Assembly: GCA_902462065.1 (NCBI GenBank)
Contig: CABQAK010000002.1
Span: 20,750-84,749 of the forward strand
DNA from: an uncultured Collinsella sp.
GTDB lineage: Bacteria; Actinomycetota; Coriobacteriia; Coriobacteriales; Coriobacteriaceae
Direction: 5' to 3'
Length of the DNA: 64,000 bases
In this document: in pieces, positions 53,155-61,121 of the stretch
How the letters are laid out: the number at the start of each line of letters is the position of its first letter
Position numbering within the stretch: the first letter of the stretch is position 1
Notes under the pieces: model-generated
What the model saw: only the letters and a program-made list of their open reading frames with translations
The model's database searches: none
Told to the model about the DNA's origin: nothing
Position numbers and translations under genes: made by a program

Positions 53155-54273
53155 GTGCGAAACATCGCATCGCGGGACGAGTATGTGCCGCAGCATGGCA
53201 GCAGATATAAGACGAAGGACACGTCTTCGCGTGGCCTTGCCGACGCTCGCATCCGCGTGAGGAAGATTGCCGCCATTGGGATGCTAACGTCGGCGGTTAT
53301 TATCCTCGGAATTACCGTTAAAACCTACGCCTCGGAGCGAACGGTGCGCCCAGATGCGTCAACGGTACAGCTGCAAAACGAGAAGGTTTCAAAGTCCAAA
53401 GCGTCGGCAGATCAAGCTCTGTCGACGGCAGATCTCAAGACGAGACTTTCGAAGGCGGACTTCAACGATATCCCTTCGGGTGATACCGTTCGGACCTTCT
53501 CGTTGGTGGATAACAAGACTCCTGCCTTGGAGGATGAGAGCCTTGCCTCGCTCCAGGATGCCCTGTGTCGGGCGCAGGAGCTGGGTGAAGTGGGCGTAGT
53601 GTTCTACGACCTATCGAGCGGTAGAGGCGTGACGTATAACGCCGATGTCGAGGTGTATGGAGCGAGCAGTTACAAGGCGCTGTATGCGCTCTATATTTGC
53701 GAGACGTTGGTCGAATCGGGTCAGGTGTCGCTCGATTGGCCTTTAGCCACGTATGGTGGTTACAGTATGGGCTGGCAGACGGTGCACGACCTGATCGAGG
53801 CCGCGGTCGTTAATTCGGATAACGATTCGTTTATTGCGTTACGCGCGGCGTTTGACCATGCCGGTTACGAGGATTGGATTGTCAGTCTTGACATCGATTA
53901 CGATACCGCGCTCGATCCGATGAGTGATTATCCGACCTACTGCCCGCGCACTTCTGCGAGGTTATGGCGCGAGATGAGCGAGTATCTGAGCATGGATACC
54001 GAGACTTCACAGTGGTTGTCGGGCCTTCTGGCATCAACATCGCGCTCGTTTATTCGCGATGGCATTGCGGACGAGCAGGTTTTAGTGCGCAACAAGGCAG
54101 GCTGGATTAGCGAGGATGGTTACTATTCGACATGCGATGCAGGCCTCATCGACATCGATGGCCGTACCTATGTCATGAGCGTCATGACATCGATGCCATG
54201 GAGTGACCGTTCGAGCGAGGTTACGGCCGCGATTGCAAAGGCTCTGTTTGATACGCGAGCTGCACTGGCTTAG
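53155..54273 (+). CDS. Membrane-anchored serine hydrolase of the class A beta-lactamase fold
   Basis: 372 residues from GTG 53155 (CAGGAGA site). A cytoplasmic basic stretch is followed by one membrane helix (about 37-57) and a Ser/Lys/Asp-rich linker. The extracellular domain has S-x-x-K as SSYK (nucleophile Ser at about residue 179) and SDN in VVNSDNDSF. At the KTG position it reads KAG (VRNKAGW). This is the pattern of penicillin-binding, beta-lactamase-like hydrolases. It may be a cell-wall D,D-peptidase; true beta-lactamase activity is uncertain because of the altered third motif and the anchor. Confidence 0.82.
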   Translation: MRNIASRDEYVPQHGSRYKTKDTSSRGLADARIRVRKIAAIGMLTSAVIILGITVKTYASERTVRPDASTVQLQNEKVSKSKASADQALSTADLKTRLSKADFNDIPSGDTVRTFSLVDNKTPALEDESLASLQDALCRAQELGEVGVVFYDLSSGRGVTYNADVEVYGASSYKALYALYICETLVESGQVSLDWPLATYGGYSMGWQTVHDLIEAAVVNSDNDSFIALRAAFDHAGYEDWIVSLDIDYDTALDPMSDYPTYCPRTSARLWREMSEYLSMDTETSQWLSGLLASTSRSFIRDGIADEQVLVRNKAGWISEDGYYSTCDAGLIDIDGRTYVMSVMTSMPWSDRSSEVTAAIAKALFDTRAALA

Positions 54274-54351
54274 CGTGTTCGTTTGGCGAGGTCAAACAAA
54301 ATGCTGGTACCATACCTTGGTTGAGAATTTCGTATAGGTTTGGGGAATGGT

Positions 54352-55092
54352 ATGGTTACCATCGCGATTATCGGTGCGCTCGAAAAAGAGATCATGCAGA
54401 TTAAGGAAGAGCTGAGCGACGTTTGCGAGGCACGGGAGGCAGGCTTGACCGTTGTGAGCGGTGAGCTCGACGGCCTGACAGTTGTCGCCACAACGGCGGG
54501 CATGGGCACGGTGAACGCCGCCGCTGCAACACAGCACCTCATTAGCAAGTATGCTCCGCAGGCTGTTGTGTTTTCGGGCATTGCGGGCGGTTTGAACCCC
54601 AAGCTCCATATCGACGACGTGGTCATTGGCAAACGCCTACGCTATCTGGATACCGATACCGCGCTTATCGCCGAGTCCGCACCGGGGCTCGAGGAGTTTG
54701 GCTCGACGCCCGCGCTGGTCGATATTGCCGCCGACGTGCTTGCTGAGCGTGGGTTTGTTGACGCTTCGAAAAATGCAGTCGCTTCGAACGAGGGCACCAA
54801 GCAGTTCCTGGTCGGCACGATTGCCACGGGTAACCGCTTTGTGACGGGCGCCACCATGCGCAACGACGCTATCGAGGCGACGCATGCCGATTGTGTCGGG
54901 ATGGAGGGCGCGGCAATTGCCCATGTCGCAACCAAAAATGGTGTCGATTGCCTGGTGTTGCGCGCTATCAGCGATAATTGTGACGAGGCGTACGATGCAA
55001 TTTGCGAGCGAGAGTTCGATCTGTTCGAGTACGCGCGTGTCGCAAGTGACATTACGCTCGATATCGTCCGCCGCATTGCCGCTACGCAATAG
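54352..55092 (+). CDS. mtnN: 5'-methylthioadenosine/S-adenosylhomocysteine nucleosidase
   Basis: Hydrolyses MTA and SAH to adenine and the thioribosyl product, recycling by-products of methylation and polyamine synthesis. The 246-residue product shows IAIIGALEKEIMQIKEEL, the purine-binding ATTAGMGTVNAA, FSGIAGGLNP, VGMEGAAIAHVA and VLRAISDN. I chose ATG 54352; a TTG twelve bases upstream is also in frame. It precedes engB by 38 bp and may share a transcript. Confidence 0.93.
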   Translation: MVTIAIIGALEKEIMQIKEELSDVCEAREAGLTVVSGELDGLTVVATTAGMGTVNAAAATQHLISKYAPQAVVFSGIAGGLNPKLHIDDVVIGKRLRYLDTDTALIAESAPGLEEFGSTPALVDIAADVLAERGFVDASKNAVASNEGTKQFLVGTIATGNRFVTGATMRNDAIEATHADCVGMEGAAIAHVATKNGVDCLVLRAISDNCDEAYDAICEREFDLFEYARVASDITLDIVRRIAATQ

Positions 55093-55130
55093 CGCGTCTA
55101 TTTGTAAGAACCTACGACCAAGGAGTGTCC

Positions 55131-55721
55131 ATGGCCGATTCCATTAACTACCAGCTTGCCAAGTTCGTCGCCAGCTATGGCAAGGTTTCGCAGATTCCCG
55201 AGTCCACCTGCCCCGAGGTGAGCTTTGTCGGCCGCTCCAACGTGGGCAAGTCGTCGATTATGAACAAGCTATTTGGCCGCAAGAACCTAGTCAAGGTTTC
55301 CAGTACGCCGGGCAAGACAAGCAACATCAACTTCTTTGAGGCCGATGACGTGCATTTCGTGGACCTGCCGGGTTACGGTTTCGCCCGTCGCTCCAAGGCC
55401 GAGCGCGACCGCTGGGCCGAGCTTATCGGCGACTTTTTCGACTCCGAGCGCAGCTTTAACTTGGTCGTCTCGCTGGTGGACATTCGTCACGACCCCAGCA
55501 AGCTCGACCACGACATGATCGACTACCTACAGGGTAACGAGTTCAACTTTATCGTTTGCCTCACCAAAGCCGACAAGCTCAGCCGCACCCAGCAAGCCCG
55601 CCAGGCAGCGGCCATCAAAAAACAGCTCAACGTCCCGGCCGAGAACGTAATCATTACAAGCTCCCAGACCGGCACCGGCATCGACGAACTCAAAAAGCGC
55701 ATCGCCGAGGCCTGCCTCTAG
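55131..55721 (+). CDS. engB: Ribosome-biogenesis GTPase EngB/YsxC
   Basis: Essential GTPase for large ribosomal subunit assembly, 196 residues. G1 GRSNVGKS (34-41), G3 DLPGYG and G4 TKADKLSR are present, and the N-terminus places the Cys/Pro VSFVGRSNVGK in the usual EngB context. The ATG follows AAGGAGTG. It ends just before an AT-richer accessory segment. Confidence 0.94.
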   Translation: MADSINYQLAKFVASYGKVSQIPESTCPEVSFVGRSNVGKSSIMNKLFGRKNLVKVSSTPGKTSNINFFEADDVHFVDLPGYGFARRSKAERDRWAELIGDFFDSERSFNLVVSLVDIRHDPSKLDHDMIDYLQGNEFNFIVCLTKADKLSRTQQARQAAAIKKQLNVPAENVIITSSQTGTGIDELKKRIAEACL

Positions 55722-55758
55722 TAAGGGTTCTTGGCAGGCAATAGTTTGCATCTATCTA

Positions 55759-55808
55759 TATCACCCCAGTGATAGTTATTGGTACACTATCACTGGGGTG
55801 ATATTTTT
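55759..55808. promoter_or_regulatory. Perfect 18-bp dyad upstream of the DUF3990 gene
   Basis: TATCACCCCAGTGATAGT and ACTATCACTGGGGTGATA are separated by 9 nt and followed by TTTTTGTTT. Each arm has an internal TATCAC...GTGATA half-symmetry as well. As DNA it could be the operator of the HTH protein two genes down; as RNA it could terminate engB. It ends 10 bp before the DUF3990 ribosome site. Confidence 0.7.
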
Positions 55809-55822
55809 GTTTGGAGGTCGAT

Positions 55823-56506
55823 ATGGAGCTTTGGCACGGGTCGGAGGTTGTTGTCGAGCATCCGTCGTTGGATAAATGCAGACAATTCAATGACTATGGG
55901 TGTGGGTTTTATTGCACGCCACATGAGGAAATGGCAATGGAGTGGGCATGTCGGACTGAGTCTGATGGCATTGCAAATCGATATGAGCTCGATATGGATG
56001 GTCTCGCAGTCTTGGATTTGGAGTCCGGGGAGTTTTCAATTCTCAATTGGCTTGCGATTTTGGCTAACAATAGGGAGTTCAATGTTTCGACACCGCTGGC
56101 GCGCGAAGGACTTCGCTATCTGCTGGATAACTGCCTGATTGATATTTCTCCCTATGACGTTATTCGAGGCTATCGAGCCGACGATTCCTACTTTTCGTTT
56201 GCAAGACAGTTCGTTAACGGCATGATCTCGCTCAGGCAACTGCAACTCATTATGCGTTTGGGCGATTTGGGCATCCAATACGCTCTTATGAGTGAGCGTG
56301 CGTTCTCAGCGATCAGGTTCCGTGATTGGAAGCAGGCCTCGGGAGCTGAGTTTTATCCCAAACGATTTGAGCGAGAACAGAACGCTCGACGCAAATACTT
56401 GGATACGGTTAACGGGTTCGATTCCGAAGGTATCGACATTAGGGATTTAATGGCAGGGAGGGTTGATTTAAATGATCCAAGAGTTAACGGATTGTGGGCC
56501 GAGTAG
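55823..56506 (+). CDS. DUF3990 family protein, probable ADP-ribosyltransferase-fold toxin
   Basis: 227 residues from the ATG at 55823 (TTTGGAGG site). LWHGSE near the N-terminus and FNDYGCGFYCTPHEEMAMEWA match the DUF3990 pattern of a His followed by a D/Y-G-x-GFY-x-T block, a layout shared with ADP-ribosyltransferase folds. The C-terminal half is charged and helical. Its stop overlaps the next gene by 35 bases. DUF3990 genes are often next to small HTH partners in gut bacteria, suggesting a toxin-antitoxin role; no activity is shown. Base composition is more AT-rich than the flanking housekeeping genes. Confidence 0.78.
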   Translation: MELWHGSEVVVEHPSLDKCRQFNDYGCGFYCTPHEEMAMEWACRTESDGIANRYELDMDGLAVLDLESGEFSILNWLAILANNREFNVSTPLAREGLRYLLDNCLIDISPYDVIRGYRADDSYFSFARQFVNGMISLRQLQLIMRLGDLGIQYALMSERAFSAIRFRDWKQASGAEFYPKRFEREQNARRKYLDTVNGFDSEGIDIRDLMAGRVDLNDPRVNGLWAE

Positions 56507-57170
56507 GACATATCCCGTCTACTACCTTGAGGATGCAATGAACAACCTCGGCGACTGCTTTGACTATGCCGTTAACGATTATGGAGCAGAAGGATCGGAA
56601 GTTGCTGAACTCTTTTGTCTGAGCGGCGTAGCCCGTGAGTTTGAGCGTGGCAACGCATGGGTCGTATCGGGAAAATCGGGCGTTGAGCTGTTCGCGCTTA
56701 TCGCCGAAAGGTCGGGCTATCAATCGAGGCCGATGCCAAATCGAACCTACCGATTCGAAAAGACACCGGAATATTGGACAGGCTGGATGCTGGCATATCT
56801 TCAGTGGCGCCTAGGAGAGCCTTTCGAAGATTTGCTGCATGTCGTTTCATTTGATGTGCTGCGCAGCCTGTACTATCCCTGGCACGAAGCCTCGGAGGAA
56901 CGCGTGGCTCGCCTCGTCTGCGATATGGCGAAAAAAGCGTCCAGGCAAACCAAACTTGCGTTAGCAAGAAAGAAGCTTAAGAAAACCCAACAAGACCTAG
57001 CATACGAATCGGGTGTGTCACTCCGCTCAATCCAAATGTACGAGCAGCGTCAGAGAAACATCAACGAAGCTTCGGTAACAAGCGTAAGAGCCATAGCAAA
57101 AGCCCTCCACTGCAACATCGAAGACCTCCTAGAACCAGTTTTCGAATACAAAGAAACCAGCGCCGCCTAA
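56472..57170 (+). CDS. XRE-type HTH protein with DUF3791-like N-terminus, probable antitoxin/partner
   Basis: 232 residues from the ATG at 56472 (GGGAGGG site). An N-terminal segment (about 22-85: LGDCFDYAVND...LFALIAERSG) resembles DUF3791-type small partners. The middle part (YWTGWMLAYLQWRLGEPF...VLRSLYYPWHEASEERVARLVCDM) recurs in HTH partners of DUF3990 genes. The C-terminal XRE HTH (ARKKLKKTQQDLAYESGVSLRSIQMYEQRQRNINEASV) is intact. Overlap with the DUF3990 gene implies coupled translation. The order toxin then HTH is the reverse of most type II modules but known for some. It probably binds the dyad at 55759. Confidence 0.75.
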   Translation: MIQELTDCGPSRTYPVYYLEDAMNNLGDCFDYAVNDYGAEGSEVAELFCLSGVAREFERGNAWVVSGKSGVELFALIAERSGYQSRPMPNRTYRFEKTPEYWTGWMLAYLQWRLGEPFEDLLHVVSFDVLRSLYYPWHEASEERVARLVCDMAKKASRQTKLALARKKLKKTQQDLAYESGVSLRSIQMYEQRQRNINEASVTSVRAIAKALHCNIEDLLEPVFEYKETSAA

Positions 57171-57314
57171 CCCAATATATTGCCAAGGTTTGTATCTAGT
57201 AAGCGCTCCTTACCAGCAAGAGTCCCTACCAATAGAAAGCGGCTTAAAGGGCCGAAATCGTATGAATGGCATTGCGACTTCCAAATGGGTGACTGCTGCT
57301 TGAAAAGCTATAGA

Positions 57315-57340
57315 AATAGGGGCCGATTTAACGGCCCCAA
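57315..57340. terminator. Short terminator-like hairpin
   Basis: GGGGCCG-atttaa-CGGCCCC. On the minus strand it is followed by TATTTCTAT and lies 33 bp past the small peptide stop; it could also end the HTH transcript. The rest of 57171-57372 shows nothing. Confidence 0.55.
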
Positions 57341-57372
57341 GCATCGCATAAATGGCATATACGTTTTATCAA

Positions 57373-57477
57373 CTATTTCTTGTTTTTAACCCATTTGCAG
57401 ATACGCCAAATAAGCACTCCGATGAGAATCCAAACGAGAGCGATCATAATGTCTGAGCGTGCAGGAATTGGGATCAT
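57373..57477 (-). CDS. 34-residue single-helix membrane peptide
   Basis: ATG at 57477 is preceded by GAGGAAG with 4-nt spacing to the start. The peptide has a short polar head (MIPIPARSD), one hydrophobic helix (IMIALVWILIGVLIWRI) and a basic tail (CKWVKNKK). This looks like a small membrane toxin, a bacteriocin-like peptide or a regulator of a membrane protein. It follows the secreted-protein gene by 24 bp on the same strand, so the two are likely co-expressed. Family not recognised. Confidence 0.65.
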   Translation of the reverse strand: MIPIPARSDIMIALVWILIGVLIWRICKWVKNKK

Positions 57478-57501
57478 TGAACTTCCTCAATTGATGTGAG
57501 T

Positions 57502-58017
57502 CTAGTTTGCATAGGTGTGGAGCGTGCTGCCTTCCATGGTCGCTTGCAACACGGCAACGCTGGACGCAACCCCCATCGATTCATAATTGAGTCGATATGT
57601 CGCCTGCTTAGAGTTCCATTTAAAGGACTCGTTTGTTACCGTGCAACCGAAAGTCGAATAGTTTTGTCCCCAAGCGCTGGTAATGAGCGAGTTCGCTATC
57701 TTGATCTTGAATTCGCGATAAATAAAAGGACTGTTGTAATAGATAGTCCAAGTTCCAGATGCATTGTTGTAGTAACTGTCCCATATCAGGCTGGGCTCAT
57801 TGGTTTTTTTAATTCCTATTACTGCAACGGTCCCATCCTTAAGCTTGATTTGATGAGACTGCTCGGGACCTTTCGTTAAATCAAAATCTTGGGTTGCGCC
57901 AGAAATTGCGACAGCATCGCTTTCTGCAGCATAAGCAGTCGAAGGGCTAAACGAGAAACATATCGGTAATATCAAAAGTATCGAGAGGAAAAACGAAGCT
58001 TTGAGTGTGCGTAACAC
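57502..58017 (-). CDS. Secreted protein of unknown function (DUF5626-like)
   Basis: 171 residues from GTG 58017, which has GGAGGTGG at ideal spacing; an upstream in-frame ATG at 58032 overlaps that ribosome site and is unlikely. A signal peptide is clear: basic start, FFLSILLILPICFSF core and AYA-AES cleavage site near residue 32. The mature part is beta-rich with aromatic repeats (LIWDSYYNNASGTWTIYYN, YREFKIKIANSLITSAWG). It resembles DUF5626 proteins, but I am not certain. AT-richer than the neighbours, with the 34-residue membrane peptide gene directly downstream. Confidence 0.72.
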   Translation of the reverse strand: MLRTLKASFFLSILLILPICFSFSPSTAYAAESDAVAISGATQDFDLTKGPEQSHQIKLKDGTVAVIGIKKTNEPSLIWDSYYNNASGTWTIYYNSPFIYREFKIKIANSLITSAWGQNYSTFGCTVTNESFKWNSKQATYRLNYESMGVASSVAVLQATMEGSTLHTYAN

Positions 58018-58162
58018 TTTGACCACCTCCATACTGCGATGCCTAGTTAAATAGTAGCATAGATAAACAGTTTATTATGTAACCTAAAAAGCCCCTATCT
58101 GCCCGGCGCCCCTTCAAAGCGTGGGTCCCTGTAGACATCCTCAGCAAGGTAAACGGAGGGAT

Positions 58163-58208
58163 GGTCGGGGTGTTCCCCTCAAAATTATTCCGCAGCGCGA
58201 AGGCCTCT
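58163..58208 (-). repeat. Remnant 3' half of a family 1 element (minus strand)
   Basis: Minus strand reads AGGCCTTCGCGCTGCGGAAT, then AATTTTGAGGGGAACACCCC. It shares its first 26 bases (one change) with the remnant at 17977. No left half is visible. The rest of 58040-58270 shows nothing. Confidence 0.5.
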
Positions 58209-58274
58209 CGTCCGTGGCTCCGTTGGAGCACAAGATTAAATCAGCGAATGCGATTATCCTTTCGAGGCTGCGCA

Positions 58275-58391
58275 GGCCCTCTTGGGGCTTCCCCTGAAAA
58301 CAATCCGCAGATCGAATTGCCCCGTCGCGCGAAGCGCACGACGGGGCAATTCATGATCGAGGACGTTTTCAGGGGAAGCCCCAAGGGGGCC
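58275..58391 (-). repeat. Family 1 multi-helix 3' element after thrB
   Basis: On the minus strand, outer stem GGGGCTTCCCCTGAAAAC/GTTTTCAGGGGAAGCCCC, internal loop GTCCTC opposite TGCGGA, a 4-bp GATC/GATC helix, and inner stem GAATTGCCCCGTCG/CGACGGGGCAATTC. It starts 24 bp past the thrB stop on the sense strand. Confidence 0.8.
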
Positions 58392-58414
58392 GGTGAGAGC
58401 AATGAGGCAGGGCG

Positions 58415-59296
58415 CTACAGGTATTCGATCTGGGCGCCTTCCGTGTCGCACGTCAGAATATGCGTATCACACTTGGGGAACTGCTCGCGTAGCTTGACCT
58501 GCAGGAACTTTGCCACGATGGTATCGTCGGTCACGGCCATGAGGGTCGAGCCGGAACCACTGATCCAGATGGTCTTGGCGCCTCCGTTAAGGCAGGTGTC
58601 GCGCACGGCGTTGTAGTCGGGGATGAGGCGGCGGCGATAGGGCTCCTGGATGCGGTCGTCGTTGGCGGCAGCAATCAGGTCAAGGTCGCCGGTCTCCAGG
58701 CCGCGCGTCATGCCGGCGATGCGGCCCATTTGCCATACGGCGGTGGAGAGTGGAATCTCCTGCGGCACAACCTTGCGCGCCTCGCTCGTATGCACCTCGT
58801 AGGGCGGAATCACGGTAATAAAACGCAGGCGATCGCTCACCTCGTAGCGCAGGCACTGGGGGAGCGAATCGGTCGGCGTAAAGGAGCAGACGGCGCCGCC
58901 CAGGATAGCAGGGGCGACGTTATCGGGATGGCCCTCGACTTCGGTGGCAATGCGGACGAGCTCGGCGCGGTCGACGGTGTGGCCCGTCAGTGCCGCGGCC
59001 GCCATGATACCGGCAACGACGCAGGTGGAGCTGGAACCCAGGCCGCGGGCGACGGGCACATCGGTCTGAATGTCGATAGCAACGGGAAAAGCCGGCTCGT
59101 CCCAGGCGGCCAGAGCATCGACAAAGCTCACATAGACCAGGTTGTTCTCGTTTTGGAACTCCTCGGGGCAGCCCGTGATGGTGAGTTTGTCGGCGCGCTC
59201 GAAGGTGAAGTGCGAGTAGAGGCTGACGGCCATGCCGAGGGTGTCGTAGCCAATGCCCAAGTTGGCGCTTGTTGCTGGGACGGTGATCTTGATCAT
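58415..59296 (-). CDS. thrB: Homoserine kinase
   Basis: Phosphorylates homoserine for threonine synthesis. The 293-residue GHMP kinase shows VPATSANLGIGYDTLGMAV at the N-terminus, the ATP loop VARGLGSSSTCVVAG and the late WISGSGSTLMAV. The ATG follows AGGAGGACTCAC. It is downstream of thrC on the same strand, but a terminator and a 112-bp palindrome lie between them, so it may have its own promoter. Confidence 0.94.
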   Translation of the reverse strand: MIKITVPATSANLGIGYDTLGMAVSLYSHFTFERADKLTITGCPEEFQNENNLVYVSFVDALAAWDEPAFPVAIDIQTDVPVARGLGSSSTCVVAGIMAAAALTGHTVDRAELVRIATEVEGHPDNVAPAILGGAVCSFTPTDSLPQCLRYEVSDRLRFITVIPPYEVHTSEARKVVPQEIPLSTAVWQMGRIAGMTRGLETGDLDLIAAANDDRIQEPYRRRLIPDYNAVRDTCLNGGAKTIWISGSGSTLMAVTDDTIVAKFLQVKLREQFPKCDTHILTCDTEGAQIEYL

Positions 59297-59309
59297 GTGA
59301 GTCCTCCTG

Positions 59310-59421
59310 GCGTGCCTGGCTGTTTAGTTCGCTGCTCGGGCAGTCCTGCGCAAGACGGAAAGCACATTAAGTGCTTTCCTTTGCGTGCGGAACTCGCGAC
59401 GAACTAAACAGCCAGGCACGC
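59310..59421. repeat. 112-bp palindrome between thrC and thrB
   Basis: Outer arms GCGTGCCTGGCTGTTTAGTTCG and their exact inverse (22 bp each). Inside, AGTCCT and TGCGGAACT face each other across a GGAAAGCAC/GTGCTTTCC hairpin. The interior resembles family 1 (TCCT opposite TGCGGA) but reads so on the plus strand, antisense to thrC and thrB. Confidence 0.65.
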
Positions 59422-59459
59422 TATGCACGTTCGTCATCATCCCGGTGGGTGTCTGATAA

Positions 59460-59490
59460 AAGAAGGTGCGCCGGCTTTCGCCGGCGCTTA
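59460..59490 (-). terminator. Rho-independent terminator after thrC
   Basis: Minus strand stem GCGCCGGCGAAAGCCGGCGC followed by ACCTTCTTTTATC, 14 bp past the thrC stop. Confidence 0.78.
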
Positions 59491-59500
59491 ATAAGGGGTT

Positions 59501-61018
59501 TTAGTTGGTAGCCATCTTTTTTGCTGCAGACTCGACGTAGCTTGCCATCTCATCGACGTCGCAGACGTCTTCGAAGCGGACGGGCTTGGACTCGAGTTCG
59601 GCGAGCTGTGCCGGGGCGACCGTATTGGTGGCCTGCTCGAGCACGCGCATGGCCTCAAAGTCGTCCTCGGGAACATCGAGGCCCAGGGCGTCGCAGCAGG
59701 CGCGCGGGAACTTGTAGGGGCTGGCGGTCGAAAGCAGCACGCGAGCCTTGGCGCCCTCGGTGGGAGCGACCTTTTCGAAGACGTGATAGCCGCAAGCGGT
59801 GTGCGGGTCGATCACGTAGCCGTTCGCGTCCCAGCAGCTCTTGATGGCAGTGCGTACCTCGTCCTCGCTGGCCCAACCGCAGCCAAACACGCTCTGGATC
59901 TTGGCCAGCAACTCGGCAGGTACCTCGTAGCGACCCGTCTGTGCCAGCTGCTCCATAAGGCCGGCAACGAGCTCGCAGTCGCCGTCGGACAGGAAGTAGA
60001 GCATGCGCTCCAGGTTGGAGCTGATAAGGATGTCCATCGACGGCGAGATGGTTGTGAAGAACGGGCGGTTACGGTCGTAAACGCCGGTGGTCAGGAAGTC
60101 GGCAAGCACGTTGTTCTTGTCGCTCGCCACGACGAGCTTGGCGACGGGCAGACCCATGCGCTTGGCATAGTAGCCGGCCAGGATATCGCCAAAGTTGCCG
60201 GTCGGTACGCAGAACTCCACGGCGTCGCCGGCCTCGATGGCGCCGGCGCGCAACAGCTGCGCATAGGCGGCAAAGTAGTAGACGACCTGCGGTACCAGAC
60301 GGCCGACATTGATGGAGTTGGCGCTCGAAAGCACCGTGCCGGCGGCCTCCAGGCGCTCGGCAAGCTCCTTATCGGCAAAGATGCGCTTAACGGCGCTCTG
60401 GGCGTCGTCAAAGTTGCCGCGGATGCCGCAGACGGCGACGTTGTCGCCCTCCTGCGTGGACATCTGCAGATTCTGCACGCGGCTGACTTTGCCCTCGGGA
60501 TAAAAGACGGTGATGCCCGTGCCCGGCGCGTCGGCAAAACCGGCGAGTGCGGCCTTGCCGGTGTCGCCCGACGTGGCGGTGACGATCATGATGCGCTCGG
60601 CGCCGCCGTCCTTGGCAGAAGTGCGGGCCATCAGACGGGGGAGCATCTGCAGGGCGACGTCCTTGAAGGCGCTTGTGGGGCCGCCAAAGAGCTCCATCAC
60701 ATAGGTCTGAGGGGCGTCAGCGCCCGGCGCAGCGTCGAGTTTGACGAGCGGCGTAACCTCTTCACTCGCGAACGTGCCGCGGTATGCCTCGTCGACACAC
60801 GCCGAAATTTCTTCGGCCGTGTAATCATTCAGTAACATTCCCAACACATCTTGAGCGATTTCAAAGTACGATTTATCTGCAAGCGAGCTGATATCGACCT
60901 GCTGGGTGCCGAGCTCGTCCGAGACAAACAAACCCCCGTCGGGAGCGATGCCGGTGCGGATTGCCACCTTACTTGAGCACGATAAAGTGCGTCCTCGTGT
61001 ACTATGATAAGTTCCCAT
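59501..61018 (-). CDS. thrC: Threonine synthase
   Basis: PLP enzyme converting O-phosphohomoserine to threonine, 505 residues. The start MGTYHSTRGRTLSCSSKVAIRTGIAPDGGLFV is typical. The PLP lysine is in GGPTSAFKDVALQMLP, and the phosphate loop is TATSGDTGKAAL. It is the longer threonine synthase type. I chose ATG 61018 (GAGGAGCAG site). Divergent from lysC with about 100 bp between, so the two may share control. Confidence 0.93.
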   Translation of the reverse strand: MGTYHSTRGRTLSCSSKVAIRTGIAPDGGLFVSDELGTQQVDISSLADKSYFEIAQDVLGMLLNDYTAEEISACVDEAYRGTFASEEVTPLVKLDAAPGADAPQTYVMELFGGPTSAFKDVALQMLPRLMARTSAKDGGAERIMIVTATSGDTGKAALAGFADAPGTGITVFYPEGKVSRVQNLQMSTQEGDNVAVCGIRGNFDDAQSAVKRIFADKELAERLEAAGTVLSSANSINVGRLVPQVVYYFAAYAQLLRAGAIEAGDAVEFCVPTGNFGDILAGYYAKRMGLPVAKLVVASDKNNVLADFLTTGVYDRNRPFFTTISPSMDILISSNLERMLYFLSDGDCELVAGLMEQLAQTGRYEVPAELLAKIQSVFGCGWASEDEVRTAIKSCWDANGYVIDPHTACGYHVFEKVAPTEGAKARVLLSTASPYKFPRACCDALGLDVPEDDFEAMRVLEQATNTVAPAQLAELESKPVRFEDVCDVDEMASYVESAAKKMATN

Positions 61019-61121
61019 ATAACACTGCTCCTCGGATGCCTTGGTCCCAATCGGTGAAACCATGGTATCAGAGCGCGCAAAACAGGTTTGCAGAGGCTTT
61101 TAGAAAGGTAACCTCAAGCCC

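Noticed and set aside
53155..54273. Calling the serine hydrolase a beta-lactamase resistance gene
   Set aside because: It has SxxK and SDN but KAG instead of KTG, plus a membrane anchor and linker, so a cell-wall hydrolase is equally or more likely.
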